A DNA stretch of 64,000 bases. It comes from Methanoregula sp. UBA154 (GTDB taxonomy: Archaea > Halobacteriota > Methanomicrobia > Methanomicrobiales > Methanospirillaceae). Below the pieces are notes generated by a model that saw only the letters and a list, made by a program, of their open reading frames with translations, was not told where the DNA came from and did not search any database. The position numbers and the translations under genes were made by a program. The stretch covers positions 174,667-238,666 of the forward strand of contig DAPW01000011.1 of the NCBI GenBank assembly GCA_002502245.1, in the 5' to 3' direction. Shown here piece by piece: positions 50,120 through 60,152 of this stretch (position 1 is the first letter of the stretch; the number at the start of each line of letters is the position of its first letter).

Positions 50120-51061
50120 TTACCGTTGAAGAAACCATTTATTTTTGATAAACGCTGATGAATAGGCAAATATTCTGATAACTACGAAAACCGGGTAATA
50201 CATCCATGACATATCCCGATCAATTATCAATCCGTGGAACATTTCCTTAAAACCTAAAAAAAAATTTTCGTAAATGATATCTTTCATGGTTAATCCCATC
50301 ATACCAAAACCGGTTTTGGAAAATGTTTTCGCCCCAACAAATTGCTTTTGATAAAATTGTTTTAATGTTCTCATGGTATTGTGATAAATCGGGTCTGAAA
50401 TAAATACCACACTGTATCCATTGTCTTTAAATTTTTTTGCCCAGTCAAAATCTTCCCCCCAATGAAGTGATGTATTTATCCCCCCGATTTTCAGCAAATA
50501 TTTTCTTAAAATCAAGGAAGTACCTCCACCAAACAGTCCTTTGTTGTTTTTAATCCGGTCATTTATCAAAATTTTATGAAGATTTGTCTGATACAATTTT
50601 GCAATTTTTGAAGAATCGGGTGGTGCAACCATAAGAGGCCAAACGGTACTAACGTTATTACGATAATTAAAATATTGAATTGCGTTTCGTAACCAGTTTT
50701 TGTGTGGAATGATAATATCTGAATCAAAAACTGCTACTATTTCACCATCAGCTTCCAGAACCGATTTTTGTCTCGCAAAACCGACTGGCCCCCTCTCAAA
50801 AAAAATCTTATCGGTGAATTTTTTCACGATTTTGATGGTGTTATCGGTTGAATAACCATCAACAATAATAATTTCAAGTTTGGGGTAATTCTGAGAAGTA
50901 ATACTCGATAAACACTTTTCAATAGTCTCTTCACTGTTTAATGTGGGGATACAGAAGGATACCTTTGGAAGATCCTGCAGATTTATTTGATTTCCTTGAA
51001 AATTTTGTGGTGAGGGATTGCATATAATATAGGGATTATCAATTTTAATTCCTGATACCAT
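50120..51061 (-). CDS. Glycosyltransferase, GT2 family
   Basis: 313 residues from the ATG at 51061; a GTG at 51115 would add 18 residues overlapping the upstream gene. GT2 motifs are VSFCIPTLNSEETIEKCLSS, IIVDGYSTDNT, AVFDSDIIIP (DxD) and HWGEDFDWAKKF (the ED pair of the catalytic loop). A hydrophobic stretch near the C-terminus (MYYPVFVVIRIFAYSSAF) may touch the membrane. Four nt separate it from the next gene. Confidence 0.88.
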   Translation of the reverse strand: MVSGIKIDNPYIICNPSPQNFQGNQINLQDLPKVSFCIPTLNSEETIEKCLSSITSQNYPKLEIIIVDGYSTDNTIKIVKKFTDKIFFERGPVGFARQKSVLEADGEIVAVFDSDIIIPHKNWLRNAIQYFNYRNNVSTVWPLMVAPPDSSKIAKLYQTNLHKILINDRIKNNKGLFGGGTSLILRKYLLKIGGINTSLHWGEDFDWAKKFKDNGYSVVFISDPIYHNTMRTLKQFYQKQFVGAKTFSKTGFGMMGLTMKDIIYENFFLGFKEMFHGLIIDRDMSWMYYPVFVVIRIFAYSSAFIKNKWFLQR

Positions 51062-51077
51062 ATCCGCTCTTTTCTCC

Positions 51078-51755
51078 TCACCTTGTATCGCAGTTACATT
51101 CTCGATTATTAGCACAATTCTTCATCACCCGTGCAGGTATCCCAGCAACAACCATCTTCGGTCCGACACTCTTCGTTACAACAGCCCCGGCACCGACTAT
51201 TGCCTGTTCACCTATCACAACACCCGGAAGAATGATCGCATTGTTACCAATAAAAGCTCTTTCTTTTATTGATACCGGTTCTTTTTTCATAGGTAAGCCA
51301 TGTGTTTGCCGGTAGGCCCCGTCATGAGATGAGATGATACAACTTGCAGCAATCGTAACATTGTTACCGATAGACACGGGTGCATAGGTAGATTCTATGA
51401 ATGAGCGGTTACTGATATTGCATCCCGATCCAATGCTTAAATGATCCCCCACCAGGAGACACTGGTAACCGATGGTAGACTGAGCCCCGACCGAGAGGTG
51501 GTTGACGTGCATCATCACTCCCGGGGCAACGAACACGTCATCCCCAAGTATGACGTTATGAAAATCTCCCGATATCAGCAAAGAACCGGGACCAAAGTAG
51601 ACATTTTTTCCAATCTGTGCACCAAGGACTTTAAAAACCGTTTTTTTAAACCATGAAAACGGGATGTACATTGAACATCCCAGCAGAATTTTTTTGAAGA
51701 TATCGAGATTATTCAATATATTCCTGTCATCTCTCACCAGAGAGTCTGATGTCAT
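51078..51755 (-). CDS. Left-handed beta-helix acyltransferase (WcaF/VatB-like)
   Basis: 225 residues with hexapeptide repeats from about residue 45 to 200 (IGKNVYFGPGSLLISGDFHN, later IGSGCNISNR, IGNNVTIAASCIISSHDG, IGNNAIILPGVVIGEQAIVG), the fold of sugar O- or N-acetyltransferases; His in SSHDG is a catalytic candidate. It overlaps the upstream gene by 4 nt (ATGA). Likely acetylates a sugar of the surface glycan. Confidence 0.9.
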   Translation of the reverse strand: MTSDSLVRDDRNILNNLDIFKKILLGCSMYIPFSWFKKTVFKVLGAQIGKNVYFGPGSLLISGDFHNVILGDDVFVAPGVMMHVNHLSVGAQSTIGYQCLLVGDHLSIGSGCNISNRSFIESTYAPVSIGNNVTIAASCIISSHDGAYRQTHGLPMKKEPVSIKERAFIGNNAIILPGVVIGEQAIVGAGAVVTKSVGPKMVVAGIPARVMKNCANNRECNCDTR

Positions 51756-52990
51756 CCCAGGTCACTCCGTAATCCGTCTTGTTTGGAAGACTCATCGCAC
51801 TCAGCAGTCCCTGTTTTCCTGATATCCAGTGCCCGGATAAGTTCCTCAGCCCGGTGGCGATACGTGTGATCCTTCAGAATTCGTTGCCGGGCACGTTCAC
51901 CCATCTTTTCCCGATCACTATCTGAATCAAGAAGATCCTGATAAACCGGTAAAACCTCATCTTCATTCTTCACAACAGCAATCTCTCTCCCGACATCAAA
52001 CCATTCTTCAATCCCCTCATAGGGTTGCGACACGATACACGCACCGAATGCTGCAAGTTCAAAGGGTCGTGCTGTTGACGAAGCATATACTGATGAATGG
52101 GTACAGCGGGTGATATTCAGACAGATCCTGCTTTGACAGCAAAACCGTCGGAATTCACTGTAATCCAGATATCCTGCGATATTGGCTTTACCAAGACTGA
52201 TATCAAAATCTATCCCCCCAACAGAAAAAATCCTGTTGAATAAAATATCGGAAGGTTCTGTGATCATTATTCTCATCCATTCCTCCCGCAATTCACTGCC
52301 GTGTCCATAAAAAGAAATATCGATCGTTTTATTGACATTTACCGGTCTGAATACGTCAGGATCTGCTGCATAAAAGAGTGGGTGAACGTTTTGTGCCCCC
52401 ATCTCTTTGAGATCAGGGATAATACCTTTGGAATTGGTGAAAAATGCATCGAATACGGAAAGGTCGGCATCAAGATAATAATTGAATTTAAATCCGCGTT
52501 CAGGAGCATATTTCGGGAGGATTGTGGGCATGTCTCCATCATAACACGCCACCGGAATCCCATAGGCAGACTTGATCTTTTCCGTAATTCCCCTGATAAA
52601 ATTCAGGGGAACATTCATGAAAAGGAGGAGATCGATATCCTTTTCCCTATCAAAGATCGAACGGAGTGATTTTTCCCATTTTGTCCTGATATAATCCTCT
52701 GAAAATGTATGGATCATTGACCGGTTACACGTTCGATCCTTTTTTTGACCGGATGTATGGGTGCCCCGTGACTTTTTCCAATCCAGGTACCGGTTGAACA
52801 ATCTGCTCTCCGCTGAGCACGGGTTCGGGTAACAACGCCACCAGAGTGATTCTACCGGGTCTCCCAGAAACGGGACCGCAATGACTTCATTCCCTGTTTC
52901 ATGCAGGGCTTTTAAAAGCTGCCACCAGGAGGGGGTGCAGCCCAGTTTATACCGCAAATCAAGTGTTGAACAAACTACAAGTATTTTCAT
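51752..52990 (-). CDS. Glycosyltransferase, CgeB-like
   Basis: 412 residues from ATG 52990 (MKILVVCSTLDLRYKLG). The C-terminal region with ISFYGHGSELREEW, LNITRCTHSSVYASSTARPF and ELAAFGACIVSQPYEG is that of spore-maturation CgeB-type transferases of the GT-B fold. A GTG nine bases upstream is possible. First gene of the minus-strand transferase run. Confidence 0.85.
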   Translation of the reverse strand: MKILVVCSTLDLRYKLGCTPSWWQLLKALHETGNEVIAVPFLGDPVESLWWRCYPNPCSAESRLFNRYLDWKKSRGTHTSGQKKDRTCNRSMIHTFSEDYIRTKWEKSLRSIFDREKDIDLLLFMNVPLNFIRGITEKIKSAYGIPVACYDGDMPTILPKYAPERGFKFNYYLDADLSVFDAFFTNSKGIIPDLKEMGAQNVHPLFYAADPDVFRPVNVNKTIDISFYGHGSELREEWMRIMITEPSDILFNRIFSVGGIDFDISLGKANIAGYLDYSEFRRFCCQSRICLNITRCTHSSVYASSTARPFELAAFGACIVSQPYEGIEEWFDVGREIAVVKNEDEVLPVYQDLLDSDSDREKMGERARQRILKDHTYRHRAEELIRALDIRKTGTAECDESSKQDGLRSDLG

Positions 52991-53096
52991 TGCATCCACT
53001 GATCTTTGTTGCCTGTTGATCCAGGATTCAAATCCCGTATCCGCATCAACATAATTTTCACAAGACTTTTTAATGTAATTTCCTGTTATTCACAAT

Positions 53097-53969
53097 TTAT
53101 TTTGTAATAAGTTTACTGATCGAATGAAGCATAATCCCGTTGAAGATCGAGATCACACCAACTATGATAGCAAGGATTGCGATGAGCGCGGTACCGATCG
53201 CAAACTGCTCTGTTTCTGAGAATATGTTTACCACCCATAACCCCAGTATCAGGCCGGTGCAGACAAGGACACCGCCGGAAAGCCCGAAGAACAGTAATGG
53301 GCGCCGTTCTTCAATAATTTTAAGAATTGCATTAATAACACTGAACCCGTGATGAACCGGATTCATTTTTGATCCATGTTCAACATCGTACCTGCAGGAT
53401 ACCGGAACCTCCATGGTTGTCAGATGCAAATCATCAGCAGCATGCTGCAGGCATGATTCTATCCCAATCCCCGTTTCATTCAGCGAAAGAGTGGCGATTG
53501 CGTTTTTTGAAAAGGCCCGGAACCCGCTCTGGGAATCGGTCACTTTGGTCTGTGAAATGGAATTAGTCAGGGAATTGAGTATTCTCTGTCCGGCCCTGCG
53601 ATATCCGGGAACCGCGTTTTGTATCTCTAAAAACCGTGAACCGATAACCATATCCGCCAGACCATTCCGGATGGGCGAGAGTAACCGGGGAATCTCGTCC
53701 GGGTTATGCTGCCCGTCCGCATCCAGGAATACCAGAATATCTGCATCGAGTTGTCGTGCATTTTGAAATGCATCCTTGAGGGCAGCACCTTTTCCCTGAT
53801 TCATGTCATGGTGAATAACAGCAGCACCGGCCAGTTCAGCGACGGTTGAGGTAGCATCCCTGCTCCCGTCATCGATGACTATGACCTTATCGACATATTT
53901 TTTTGTCCGCAGAATCACACTGCCAATGGCAATTTCTTCATTATACGCGGGGATTGCGGCGAGAATCAT
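53097..53969 (-). CDS. Membrane-anchored GT2 (dolichol-phosphate-sugar synthase-like)
   Basis: 290 residues. ILAAIPAYNEEIAIGSVILR, VIDDGSRDAT and FLDADGQHNPDEIPRLL are the DPM1/DPG synthase pattern; two membrane segments lie at the C-terminus (about 228-250 and 258-282). Such enzymes attach a sugar to the isoprenoid-phosphate carrier used in archaeal N-glycosylation or polysaccharide synthesis. Divergent from the large membrane protein at 54168, which may use its product. Confidence 0.9.
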   Translation of the reverse strand: MILAAIPAYNEEIAIGSVILRTKKYVDKVIVIDDGSRDATSTVAELAGAAVIHHDMNQGKGAALKDAFQNARQLDADILVFLDADGQHNPDEIPRLLSPIRNGLADMVIGSRFLEIQNAVPGYRRAGQRILNSLTNSISQTKVTDSQSGFRAFSKNAIATLSLNETGIGIESCLQHAADDLHLTTMEVPVSCRYDVEHGSKMNPVHHGFSVINAILKIIEERRPLLFFGLSGGVLVCTGLILGLWVVNIFSETEQFAIGTALIAILAIIVGVISIFNGIMLHSISKLITK

Positions 53970-54167
53970 TTGAACGTGCCTTGAGTAGTGTTATGCGATT
54001 TTTACGGGTATTAGCTTATCGAAGGGGAAGGTGATAATGCGATCGATCGGGAGTTCCTGTCCTCTGTATACTCGGGCAATCCCTCAAAATTTCGTTTGCC
54101 TTAATAAACCGGCAGGTACAAACTCAAATGAAAACTCTTTATTTGATTAACCCCCTCATAAAATTGG

Positions 54168-56711
54168 ATGAAATTTTGGCCGGAGCATCTGGGCTTAGGA
54201 CCCGGCAACGAAAAATATTATCTCTTGGGTATTTTTTGTATTCTTGTCACAATCAAGTCTTTCCTGACATTTTTCTCGTACACCCCCACAGTTTTCATCG
54301 ATGAGGGTTTGTATGACACTATTGCCCAGTATATCGTCAAAGGTTCATTTTTCAGTGCTGCCAATGACTGGATGGCGTTTCCATCGGGATACTCATTTTT
54401 TTTATCGATTGCATATCTGTTTTCCGGAGATAAGACCCTAATATATCACCTTATGCTGATAATCAACAGTATACTTGCTGCTTCAATACTGTTCCCCTCT
54501 TATTTCATTCTGAAAAAATATATTTCACACCAGCAGGCTCTCCTCGGTTCGCTCCTGATATCAGTCATTCCCGCTGCAACACTGTTCCCTTTTATCCTTA
54601 TGAGCGAGAACCTTTTCATCCCGTTAACAGTCTTCTCGATCTGGTTTCTGCTTGAATCTTTTGAAAATAATAACTTGCTCTGGCACTTACTTGCGGCAGT
54701 ATCTGTGTTCTATCTCTATTTCACCAGAGAAACCGGTGTTGTGTTCATTGTTGCTGTATGTATGGCACTGGCGTTTTTTGTCCTCTCCGCAGAAAAGGGG
54801 GCCAGATTTAAAGCGGTCAAAGGAAAAGCTGTTCTTATCTGTGCTCTCGCAATTCCTCTTCTGCTCTGGTTACTCTACAAAATAAGGACAATATCCAGAG
54901 CCTCTTTTTATCCCATAGACGGGTTCGTGGATATTCTTGTCGATACATTTTCCAGCCTCTCCCTGTTTAAAGATTTTTCCACACTCATGCTGCATGAAAT
55001 CGAATACCTGATATTTTCTGCATATGTGATAATTTTTATAATCTCGATATTTTTTATTGTTACATGCCTGTTCAGACTCAAAGTATTGGGCATCAATGAC
55101 TGGTTACAGCAGTTCAGTCAGGGAAAAGTCCTCGCTTTACGATCGGTTATACTCTACTGTATGACTTTCAGTGCTGGATTACTGCTTATATCAGTCATTT
55201 TTATGCAGCAATGGGGGGTACCGAGCATCTATGGGCGCTATATAGATCCGGTCGTCCCTGCAATATTCATATTCGGGATAATCGGAATCGGATCTCTCTT
55301 TACGAAAAATGCGGGTCCGAAGTGGTGGACCGAACTTTTTCTCGCTCTGGGCATTACAATCCTCTTCATCTCGGTTTATACGCTGCCAGATACGTTTACT
55401 GATGCGTTCCCCAATGATTTTGGTATCTATTACATCATCTGCCTTCAGGATTTTATGAGGAACACGTTGTTAATGGTTCTTTTTCTTGCCGTTTTCCTCA
55501 TACTCATTCCCTGGTATCTCCTGAAGAACAGTCAGAAGGAAAATTCTTTGATCACCTTCTTTGCATTCTTCATAGTCCTGTCCGTTATTTTCTCTCTCCC
55601 GATTTATGAGGTTCGTTCTGAATATATGGCTGGTACAGAACGAGTAAATCAGATAGGCAGGTATTTACAGGAACACAGTTCAAGCGATGCGAAAATTCTG
55701 ATGGATTCTGATGGCCCGATCCCCGAACAAAAATATTTCAGATCATTAACCCAATTCTGGATTGATGGGAGAATCATTCAGGAATCCACAGCGAACGATC
55801 CGTCAGGTGTATTGACAAAGGAATTTGTTGATAAATCAGATTATATAGTTTCAAAGAAACTTTTACCTTTTCCGTGTGTGATTGCATCAACAATCGATTA
55901 TAAATTATACTCACCTCATCCCACAGATCAATTTGTGCAAAATGTATCGTTGCCATCTGTGATTTATATAGGGAATGATTCCTCCTTATGTATAATAAAT
56001 GGTTTTTATCTCTCCGAAGGTACATTCCGATGGACAAGTAATTTTTCTGAGGTGAAAATCGAATATCCGAAAGAGAAGGGGTCATTCCTGGTACAAGTGA
56101 TGACTGGGGGTGACAGACCTGAAAAATATCCAGCAAATGTTACCTTTTTCATAAATGGCCATTTTATTGGGTCAATGGAAAAAACAAGTGGAATTAAGAC
56201 CTATACAGCGATAATACCTGAATATTACCTGGAAAATGACTACCAGATTCTTGGAATCAGAACGAATCCATGGAGACCGAGCGAGTATGGCTCCTCTGAT
56301 TCGCGAGAATTAGGAGTCACGGTTGAGTGGATACAATTGAATGATATTTCTTTTGAGGGAATGTACGACATGGAATATTGGAATTCCGTACCCACTCGCT
56401 GGATGTCCAACAACGCCACCTTTTCGATCTATTCAGATGAAAACCGCAGCGCCAATTTTACATTCAGAGCGGTCAGTTTCTATCAGCCCAGAACACTAGA
56501 GATATATAATAACGACAAACTCCAGACAACCATTAATATCTTCACTGATGGTGTCACAAACGTATCTGCACCGCTCCTCCTCCAAAAAGGTAAGAATACC
56601 ATCCGTCTGCATACACCCGAAAGATGCAATCGACCGAGTGATGTTCCTGAGTTAACCAATAATGACACACGATGTTTGAGTATAGCAGTGCAAAATGTAA
56701 CCTTCTCGTAA
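54168..56711 (+). CDS. Large membrane glycosyltransferase-like protein (GT-C type) with extracytoplasmic domain
   Basis: 847 residues. The first about 480 residues hold some 12 hydrophobic segments; the first outer loop has VFIDEGLYDTIAQYI, the acidic pair typical of GT-C (GT39/GT83-like) transferases that use lipid-phosphate sugars. From about residue 490 a long, beta-rich soluble part rich in N-x-S/T sites would lie outside the cell; its middle (about 620-740) resembles a carbohydrate-binding jelly roll (GSFLVQVMTGGDRPEKYPAN). No exact family recognised. AT-rich. Likely adds a terminal sugar to the exported glycan or protein. Confidence 0.75.
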   Translation: MKFWPEHLGLGPGNEKYYLLGIFCILVTIKSFLTFFSYTPTVFIDEGLYDTIAQYIVKGSFFSAANDWMAFPSGYSFFLSIAYLFSGDKTLIYHLMLIINSILAASILFPSYFILKKYISHQQALLGSLLISVIPAATLFPFILMSENLFIPLTVFSIWFLLESFENNNLLWHLLAAVSVFYLYFTRETGVVFIVAVCMALAFFVLSAEKGARFKAVKGKAVLICALAIPLLLWLLYKIRTISRASFYPIDGFVDILVDTFSSLSLFKDFSTLMLHEIEYLIFSAYVIIFIISIFFIVTCLFRLKVLGINDWLQQFSQGKVLALRSVILYCMTFSAGLLLISVIFMQQWGVPSIYGRYIDPVVPAIFIFGIIGIGSLFTKNAGPKWWTELFLALGITILFISVYTLPDTFTDAFPNDFGIYYIICLQDFMRNTLLMVLFLAVFLILIPWYLLKNSQKENSLITFFAFFIVLSVIFSLPIYEVRSEYMAGTERVNQIGRYLQEHSSSDAKILMDSDGPIPEQKYFRSLTQFWIDGRIIQESTANDPSGVLTKEFVDKSDYIVSKKLLPFPCVIASTIDYKLYSPHPTDQFVQNVSLPSVIYIGNDSSLCIINGFYLSEGTFRWTSNFSEVKIEYPKEKGSFLVQVMTGGDRPEKYPANVTFFINGHFIGSMEKTSGIKTYTAIIPEYYLENDYQILGIRTNPWRPSEYGSSDSRELGVTVEWIQLNDISFEGMYDMEYWNSVPTRWMSNNATFSIYSDENRSANFTFRAVSFYQPRTLEIYNNDKLQTTINIFTDGVTNVSAPLLLQKGKNTIRLHTPERCNRPSDVPELTNNDTRCLSIAVQNVTFS

Positions 56712-56947
56712 CCATCACGTTCTCTAAGAATTGTTTACGCTATTTCAATGACAACATGGCAATGCAGCAGGGCACCTCTGGTCTCTGAATAGAATCCGTC
56801 ACTATATGGCTATTTAGCGCATTGCACTGTCAAGCTGAATGTTTAGCATGAACAAAAATGTGAGCATTCTGGATTGAACAGATACTTATTCAAGGTTATT
56901 TATCAAAACTACCTATACATAATATTCATTCTGCTATGGTGCGTTCA

Positions 56948-58219
56948 ATGAAAATTTCAATCGTTGGCGGGGGATATGTGGGTCTTGTAACCGGAAGCTG
57001 TTTTGCAAAACTCGGTCATGATGTAACTATTATTGATGTCGATCCGGTTAAAGTGCAGGCAATCAACAACGGACAACCCCCCATTTATGAAAAGGGGCTG
57101 GAAGATCTTCTGCAGGAGAATGCCGGACAGCACCTTCGGGCAAGTACCGGTTATGATTCGGTTTCAGACGCAGATATTGTGTTTATTTGTGTTGGCACAC
57201 CACCCCAGCCGGACGGTAGTGCGAATCTTTCGTATATTGAATCCGCTTGTACCTCAATTGGAACTGGCCTGAAAACCAACCCGCATTATTGTGTTGTTGT
57301 GGTGAAAAGCACGGTCCCCCCCGGCACAACAGAGAACCTTGTACAGCCCGCAGTCTTACGGGCTGCCCAGAAGACGGAACGCGAGATCGGGTTTGCGATG
57401 AATCCCGAGTTTCTCCGTGAAGGTCGGGCGGTGGAGGATTTCTTCCATCCCGACCGGATTGTTATCGGCAGCACCGATCCGCGTGCCGGAAAACGCGTTG
57501 CCGATGTGTACCGGAATATTGCTGCACCAGTGATATGTACCGGTATGACCGCCGCCGAAATGATCAAGTACACATCAAATGCATTTCTTGCAACAAAGAT
57601 CTCGTTCTCCAATGAAATCGGGAATATCTGCAAGCACCTGGGTATCGATGTGTATGAAGTGATGAAGGGCGTCGGACTTGATCAGCGGATCGGTCCGCAG
57701 TTCCTCAATGCCGGCGCAGGTTTTGGGGGAAGTTGTTTCCCGAAAGATGTTTCCGCTCTTGTATCACTGGCAAAAAAGACCGGGGAAATCCCCCTCCTGT
57801 TGCAATCGGTGCTTGATGTAAACGAACAGCAGCCGCACCGCATGGTCGCACTTCTTGAACAGAGGCTTGGCAACATCTCCGGCAAGCGAATTGCCGTGCT
57901 TGGTCTTGCATTCAAGGACAATACTGACGACATCCGCGATTCGCGGGCAATACCTGTAATCCATGAGTTATTAGAGAAAGGCGCCACTGTAGCAGCATAC
58001 GATCCCATGGCCAGTTCTGCCATGCAGCGGGTATTTCCTGGGATCGAATACGGGTCATCTGCATCCGATATACTCCGTGGTGCGGATGGGTGCCTGATCA
58101 TGACGGAATGGCCGGAATTTTCCCAACTGGATAAGGAATTTGACCTGATGGCGCGTAAGATCATTATTGAAGGACGTCGGATTCTAACCTGTAAGGGAGC
58201 TGAGGGAATATGCTGGTAG
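56948..58219 (+). CDS. ugd: UDP-glucose/GDP-mannose 6-dehydrogenase
   Basis: Oxidises the C6 of UDP-glucose (or a related NDP-hexose) twice to the uronic acid. The 423-residue protein has MKISIVGGGYVGLVTGSCFA (NAD site), KSTVPPGTTENL, the catalytic-cysteine motif GAGFGGSCFPKDV, and NEFLREG-like NPEFLREGRAVEDF. The ATG at 56948 begins the conserved part; one at 56936 adds four residues. Base composition returns to the GC-richer host style. Seven nt precede the next frame (galU). Confidence 0.94.
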   Translation: MKISIVGGGYVGLVTGSCFAKLGHDVTIIDVDPVKVQAINNGQPPIYEKGLEDLLQENAGQHLRASTGYDSVSDADIVFICVGTPPQPDGSANLSYIESACTSIGTGLKTNPHYCVVVVKSTVPPGTTENLVQPAVLRAAQKTEREIGFAMNPEFLREGRAVEDFFHPDRIVIGSTDPRAGKRVADVYRNIAAPVICTGMTAAEMIKYTSNAFLATKISFSNEIGNICKHLGIDVYEVMKGVGLDQRIGPQFLNAGAGFGGSCFPKDVSALVSLAKKTGEIPLLLQSVLDVNEQQPHRMVALLEQRLGNISGKRIAVLGLAFKDNTDDIRDSRAIPVIHELLEKGATVAAYDPMASSAMQRVFPGIEYGSSASDILRGADGCLIMTEWPEFSQLDKEFDLMARKIIIEGRRILTCKGAEGICW

Positions 58220-58256
58220 GACAGAAATGTTTAATGATCATGATCTGGTGGTCTGC

Positions 58257-59135
58257 ATGAAATCTGTGCCGAGTGTCCGGAAAGTGGTGATCCCCGCTGC
58301 GGGTTTCGGGACCCGTTTCCTTCCGATGACCAAGGCCCAGCCAAAGGAGATGCTCCCGGTTGTCGATAAGCCTGTCATCCAGTATGTGGTGGAAGAGGCG
58401 ATCCTTTCCGGCGTGGAAGACATCCTAATTATCACCGGGCGCAACAAGCGGGCCATTGAGGATCATTTCGACCGGTGTTTTGAACTGGAAGCCAGATTCA
58501 ATAATCATGAAAAAAATCCATTTTCTGAATCTTTGAACACGCTTTCGGATTTTCCTGACATTCACTTTATCCGCCAGCGGGAGCAAAAAGGGCTTGGCGA
58601 TGCGATCCTTCATGCCGAACGGCACTGTGATGGTGAACCCTTTGCGGTCCTGCTCGGGGATACGATATGTATTTCCCCGAAAGATTCCGGCCCATGTACA
58701 CTCCAGATGATGGAAGCTTTTGATCGCTATCACCGGCCGATTATTGCTGTTGAACCGGTACCGAAGAAAAAAATAAAGGATTACGGAATCATTGACGGCA
58801 GGGAAATTGCTACGGGTGTGTATGAGATCAGAGACATCATAGAAAAACCGGCGCCGGAGAATGCAACGTCTGATCTTGGTGCGATCGGGCGATATATCCT
58901 CACCCCGGAAATATTCCCGTTATTACATGAGAGTATTCCGGGATATGGCGGCGAGATCCAGCTCACCGATGCACTCCGCAGACTGGACAAGCCGCTGGGA
59001 CTTATCACGAACTGCCGGCGTTATGATATCGGGGACAAACTGGGCTGGATGAAGTCCAGTATCGAGCTCATGCTTGATCGCGAAGAGTTTGCAAAAGAAC
59101 TTCTGCCATTTTTAACTCATCTTCTGAGAAGGTAA
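58257..59135 (+). CDS. galU: UTP-glucose-1-phosphate uridylyltransferase
   Basis: Makes UDP-glucose. 292 residues from the ATG at 58257; the in-frame ATG at 58227 is an alternative. VVIPAAGFGTRFLPMTKAQP with KEMLPVVDKPVIQYVVEEA is the GalU signature; EKPAPENATSDLGAIGRYIL and GEIQLTDALR are typical later motifs. Between ugd and the epimerase gene, giving UDP-glucose to UDP-glucuronate in two neighbouring steps. Confidence 0.94.
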   Translation: MKSVPSVRKVVIPAAGFGTRFLPMTKAQPKEMLPVVDKPVIQYVVEEAILSGVEDILIITGRNKRAIEDHFDRCFELEARFNNHEKNPFSESLNTLSDFPDIHFIRQREQKGLGDAILHAERHCDGEPFAVLLGDTICISPKDSGPCTLQMMEAFDRYHRPIIAVEPVPKKKIKDYGIIDGREIATGVYEIRDIIEKPAPENATSDLGAIGRYILTPEIFPLLHESIPGYGGEIQLTDALRRLDKPLGLITNCRRYDIGDKLGWMKSSIELMLDREEFAKELLPFLTHLLRR

Positions 59136-59141
59136 TGATCA

Positions 59142-60152
59142 ATGACATTTGACCCCCACGAAGAACTGAATGTGATACAAAAAAACCTTGGCGATATCTC
59201 TTTTGAAGACACCCGCGTCCTGGTCACCGGGGGTGCGGGATTTCTTGGTTCATGGATGTGTGAAACTCTCCTTATGTCCGACGCAGAGGTAACCTGCATC
59301 GACAATTTTGCCAGTGGACAGATGAGCAATATCCAGCCCCTTATGGACAACGAACGGTTCCGTTTTATCGAACACGATATTTCAGTGCCAATCGCTCTCG
59401 ATACGCCGTTTGATTTAATTTTTCACATGGCGAGCCGTGCCTCGCCGTTTGAATTTGAACACTTTCCCATTCAGATTCTCAAGGCAAATACGATGGGTGT
59501 TCTTGTTGCACTGGGGATTGCAAAGAAAAATCATGCGAAAATCGTCTATACCTCCACAAGCGAGGTGTACGGGAATCCTGATATCGTACCGACTCCGGAG
59601 ACCTATAACGGGAATGTAAATCCAATTGGCCCACGCGGGTGTTATGATGAGGCAAAACGGTGTGGGGAAGCATACGTTGTTGCCTACCGGCGGCAACACC
59701 ATCTCAATACCCGCATTGCCAGGATTTTCAATACCTATGGGCCCCGGATCAGGATGGATGGTATCTATGGCAGGGTAATTCCCCGGTTTATTTATCAGGC
59801 TCTTAACGGTAAATCCCTCACGGTATTCGGCGACGGTTTTCAGACACGGAGTTTTACGTACGTGACCGACCAGATCGAGGGGCTCCTCCGGTTAGCGTCG
59901 ATCGATGCAGCAGAAGGGCAGGTCATCAACATCGGGAACGTCAACGAGATTACGGTTCTTGAACTGGCGCAAAAAGTAATTGCTCTTACGGGATCGGAAT
60001 CATCATTGTCATTTTACCCGCTGCCGGAAGACGATCCCCTGCGGCGTCGGCCGGATATTACCCGTGCTAAAGAGATCCTGGGATGGGAACCGAAGGCTTC
60101 ACTGGAGAATGGGTTAGTTCGTACCATTGATTGGGTCCGGTCGTGCGGCTGA
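59142..60152 (+). CDS. UDP-glucuronate decarboxylase-like SDR enzyme
   Basis: 336 residues. NAD site VLVTGGAGFLGSWMCETLL; substrate/catalytic part GPRGCYDEAKRCGEAYV, where Tyr and Lys form YxxxK; ARIFNTYGPRIRMDGIYGRV follows. RGCYDEAKRCGE and RIFNTYGP are the marks of UXS-type enzymes, which turn UDP-glucuronate into UDP-xylose. It follows ugd and galU in the same direction, so the three would make UDP-xylose (or a related pentose). A 4-epimerase activity is the alternative. Confidence 0.87.
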   Translation: MTFDPHEELNVIQKNLGDISFEDTRVLVTGGAGFLGSWMCETLLMSDAEVTCIDNFASGQMSNIQPLMDNERFRFIEHDISVPIALDTPFDLIFHMASRASPFEFEHFPIQILKANTMGVLVALGIAKKNHAKIVYTSTSEVYGNPDIVPTPETYNGNVNPIGPRGCYDEAKRCGEAYVVAYRRQHHLNTRIARIFNTYGPRIRMDGIYGRVIPRFIYQALNGKSLTVFGDGFQTRSFTYVTDQIEGLLRLASIDAAEGQVINIGNVNEITVLELAQKVIALTGSESSLSFYPLPEDDPLRRRPDITRAKEILGWEPKASLENGLVRTIDWVRSCG

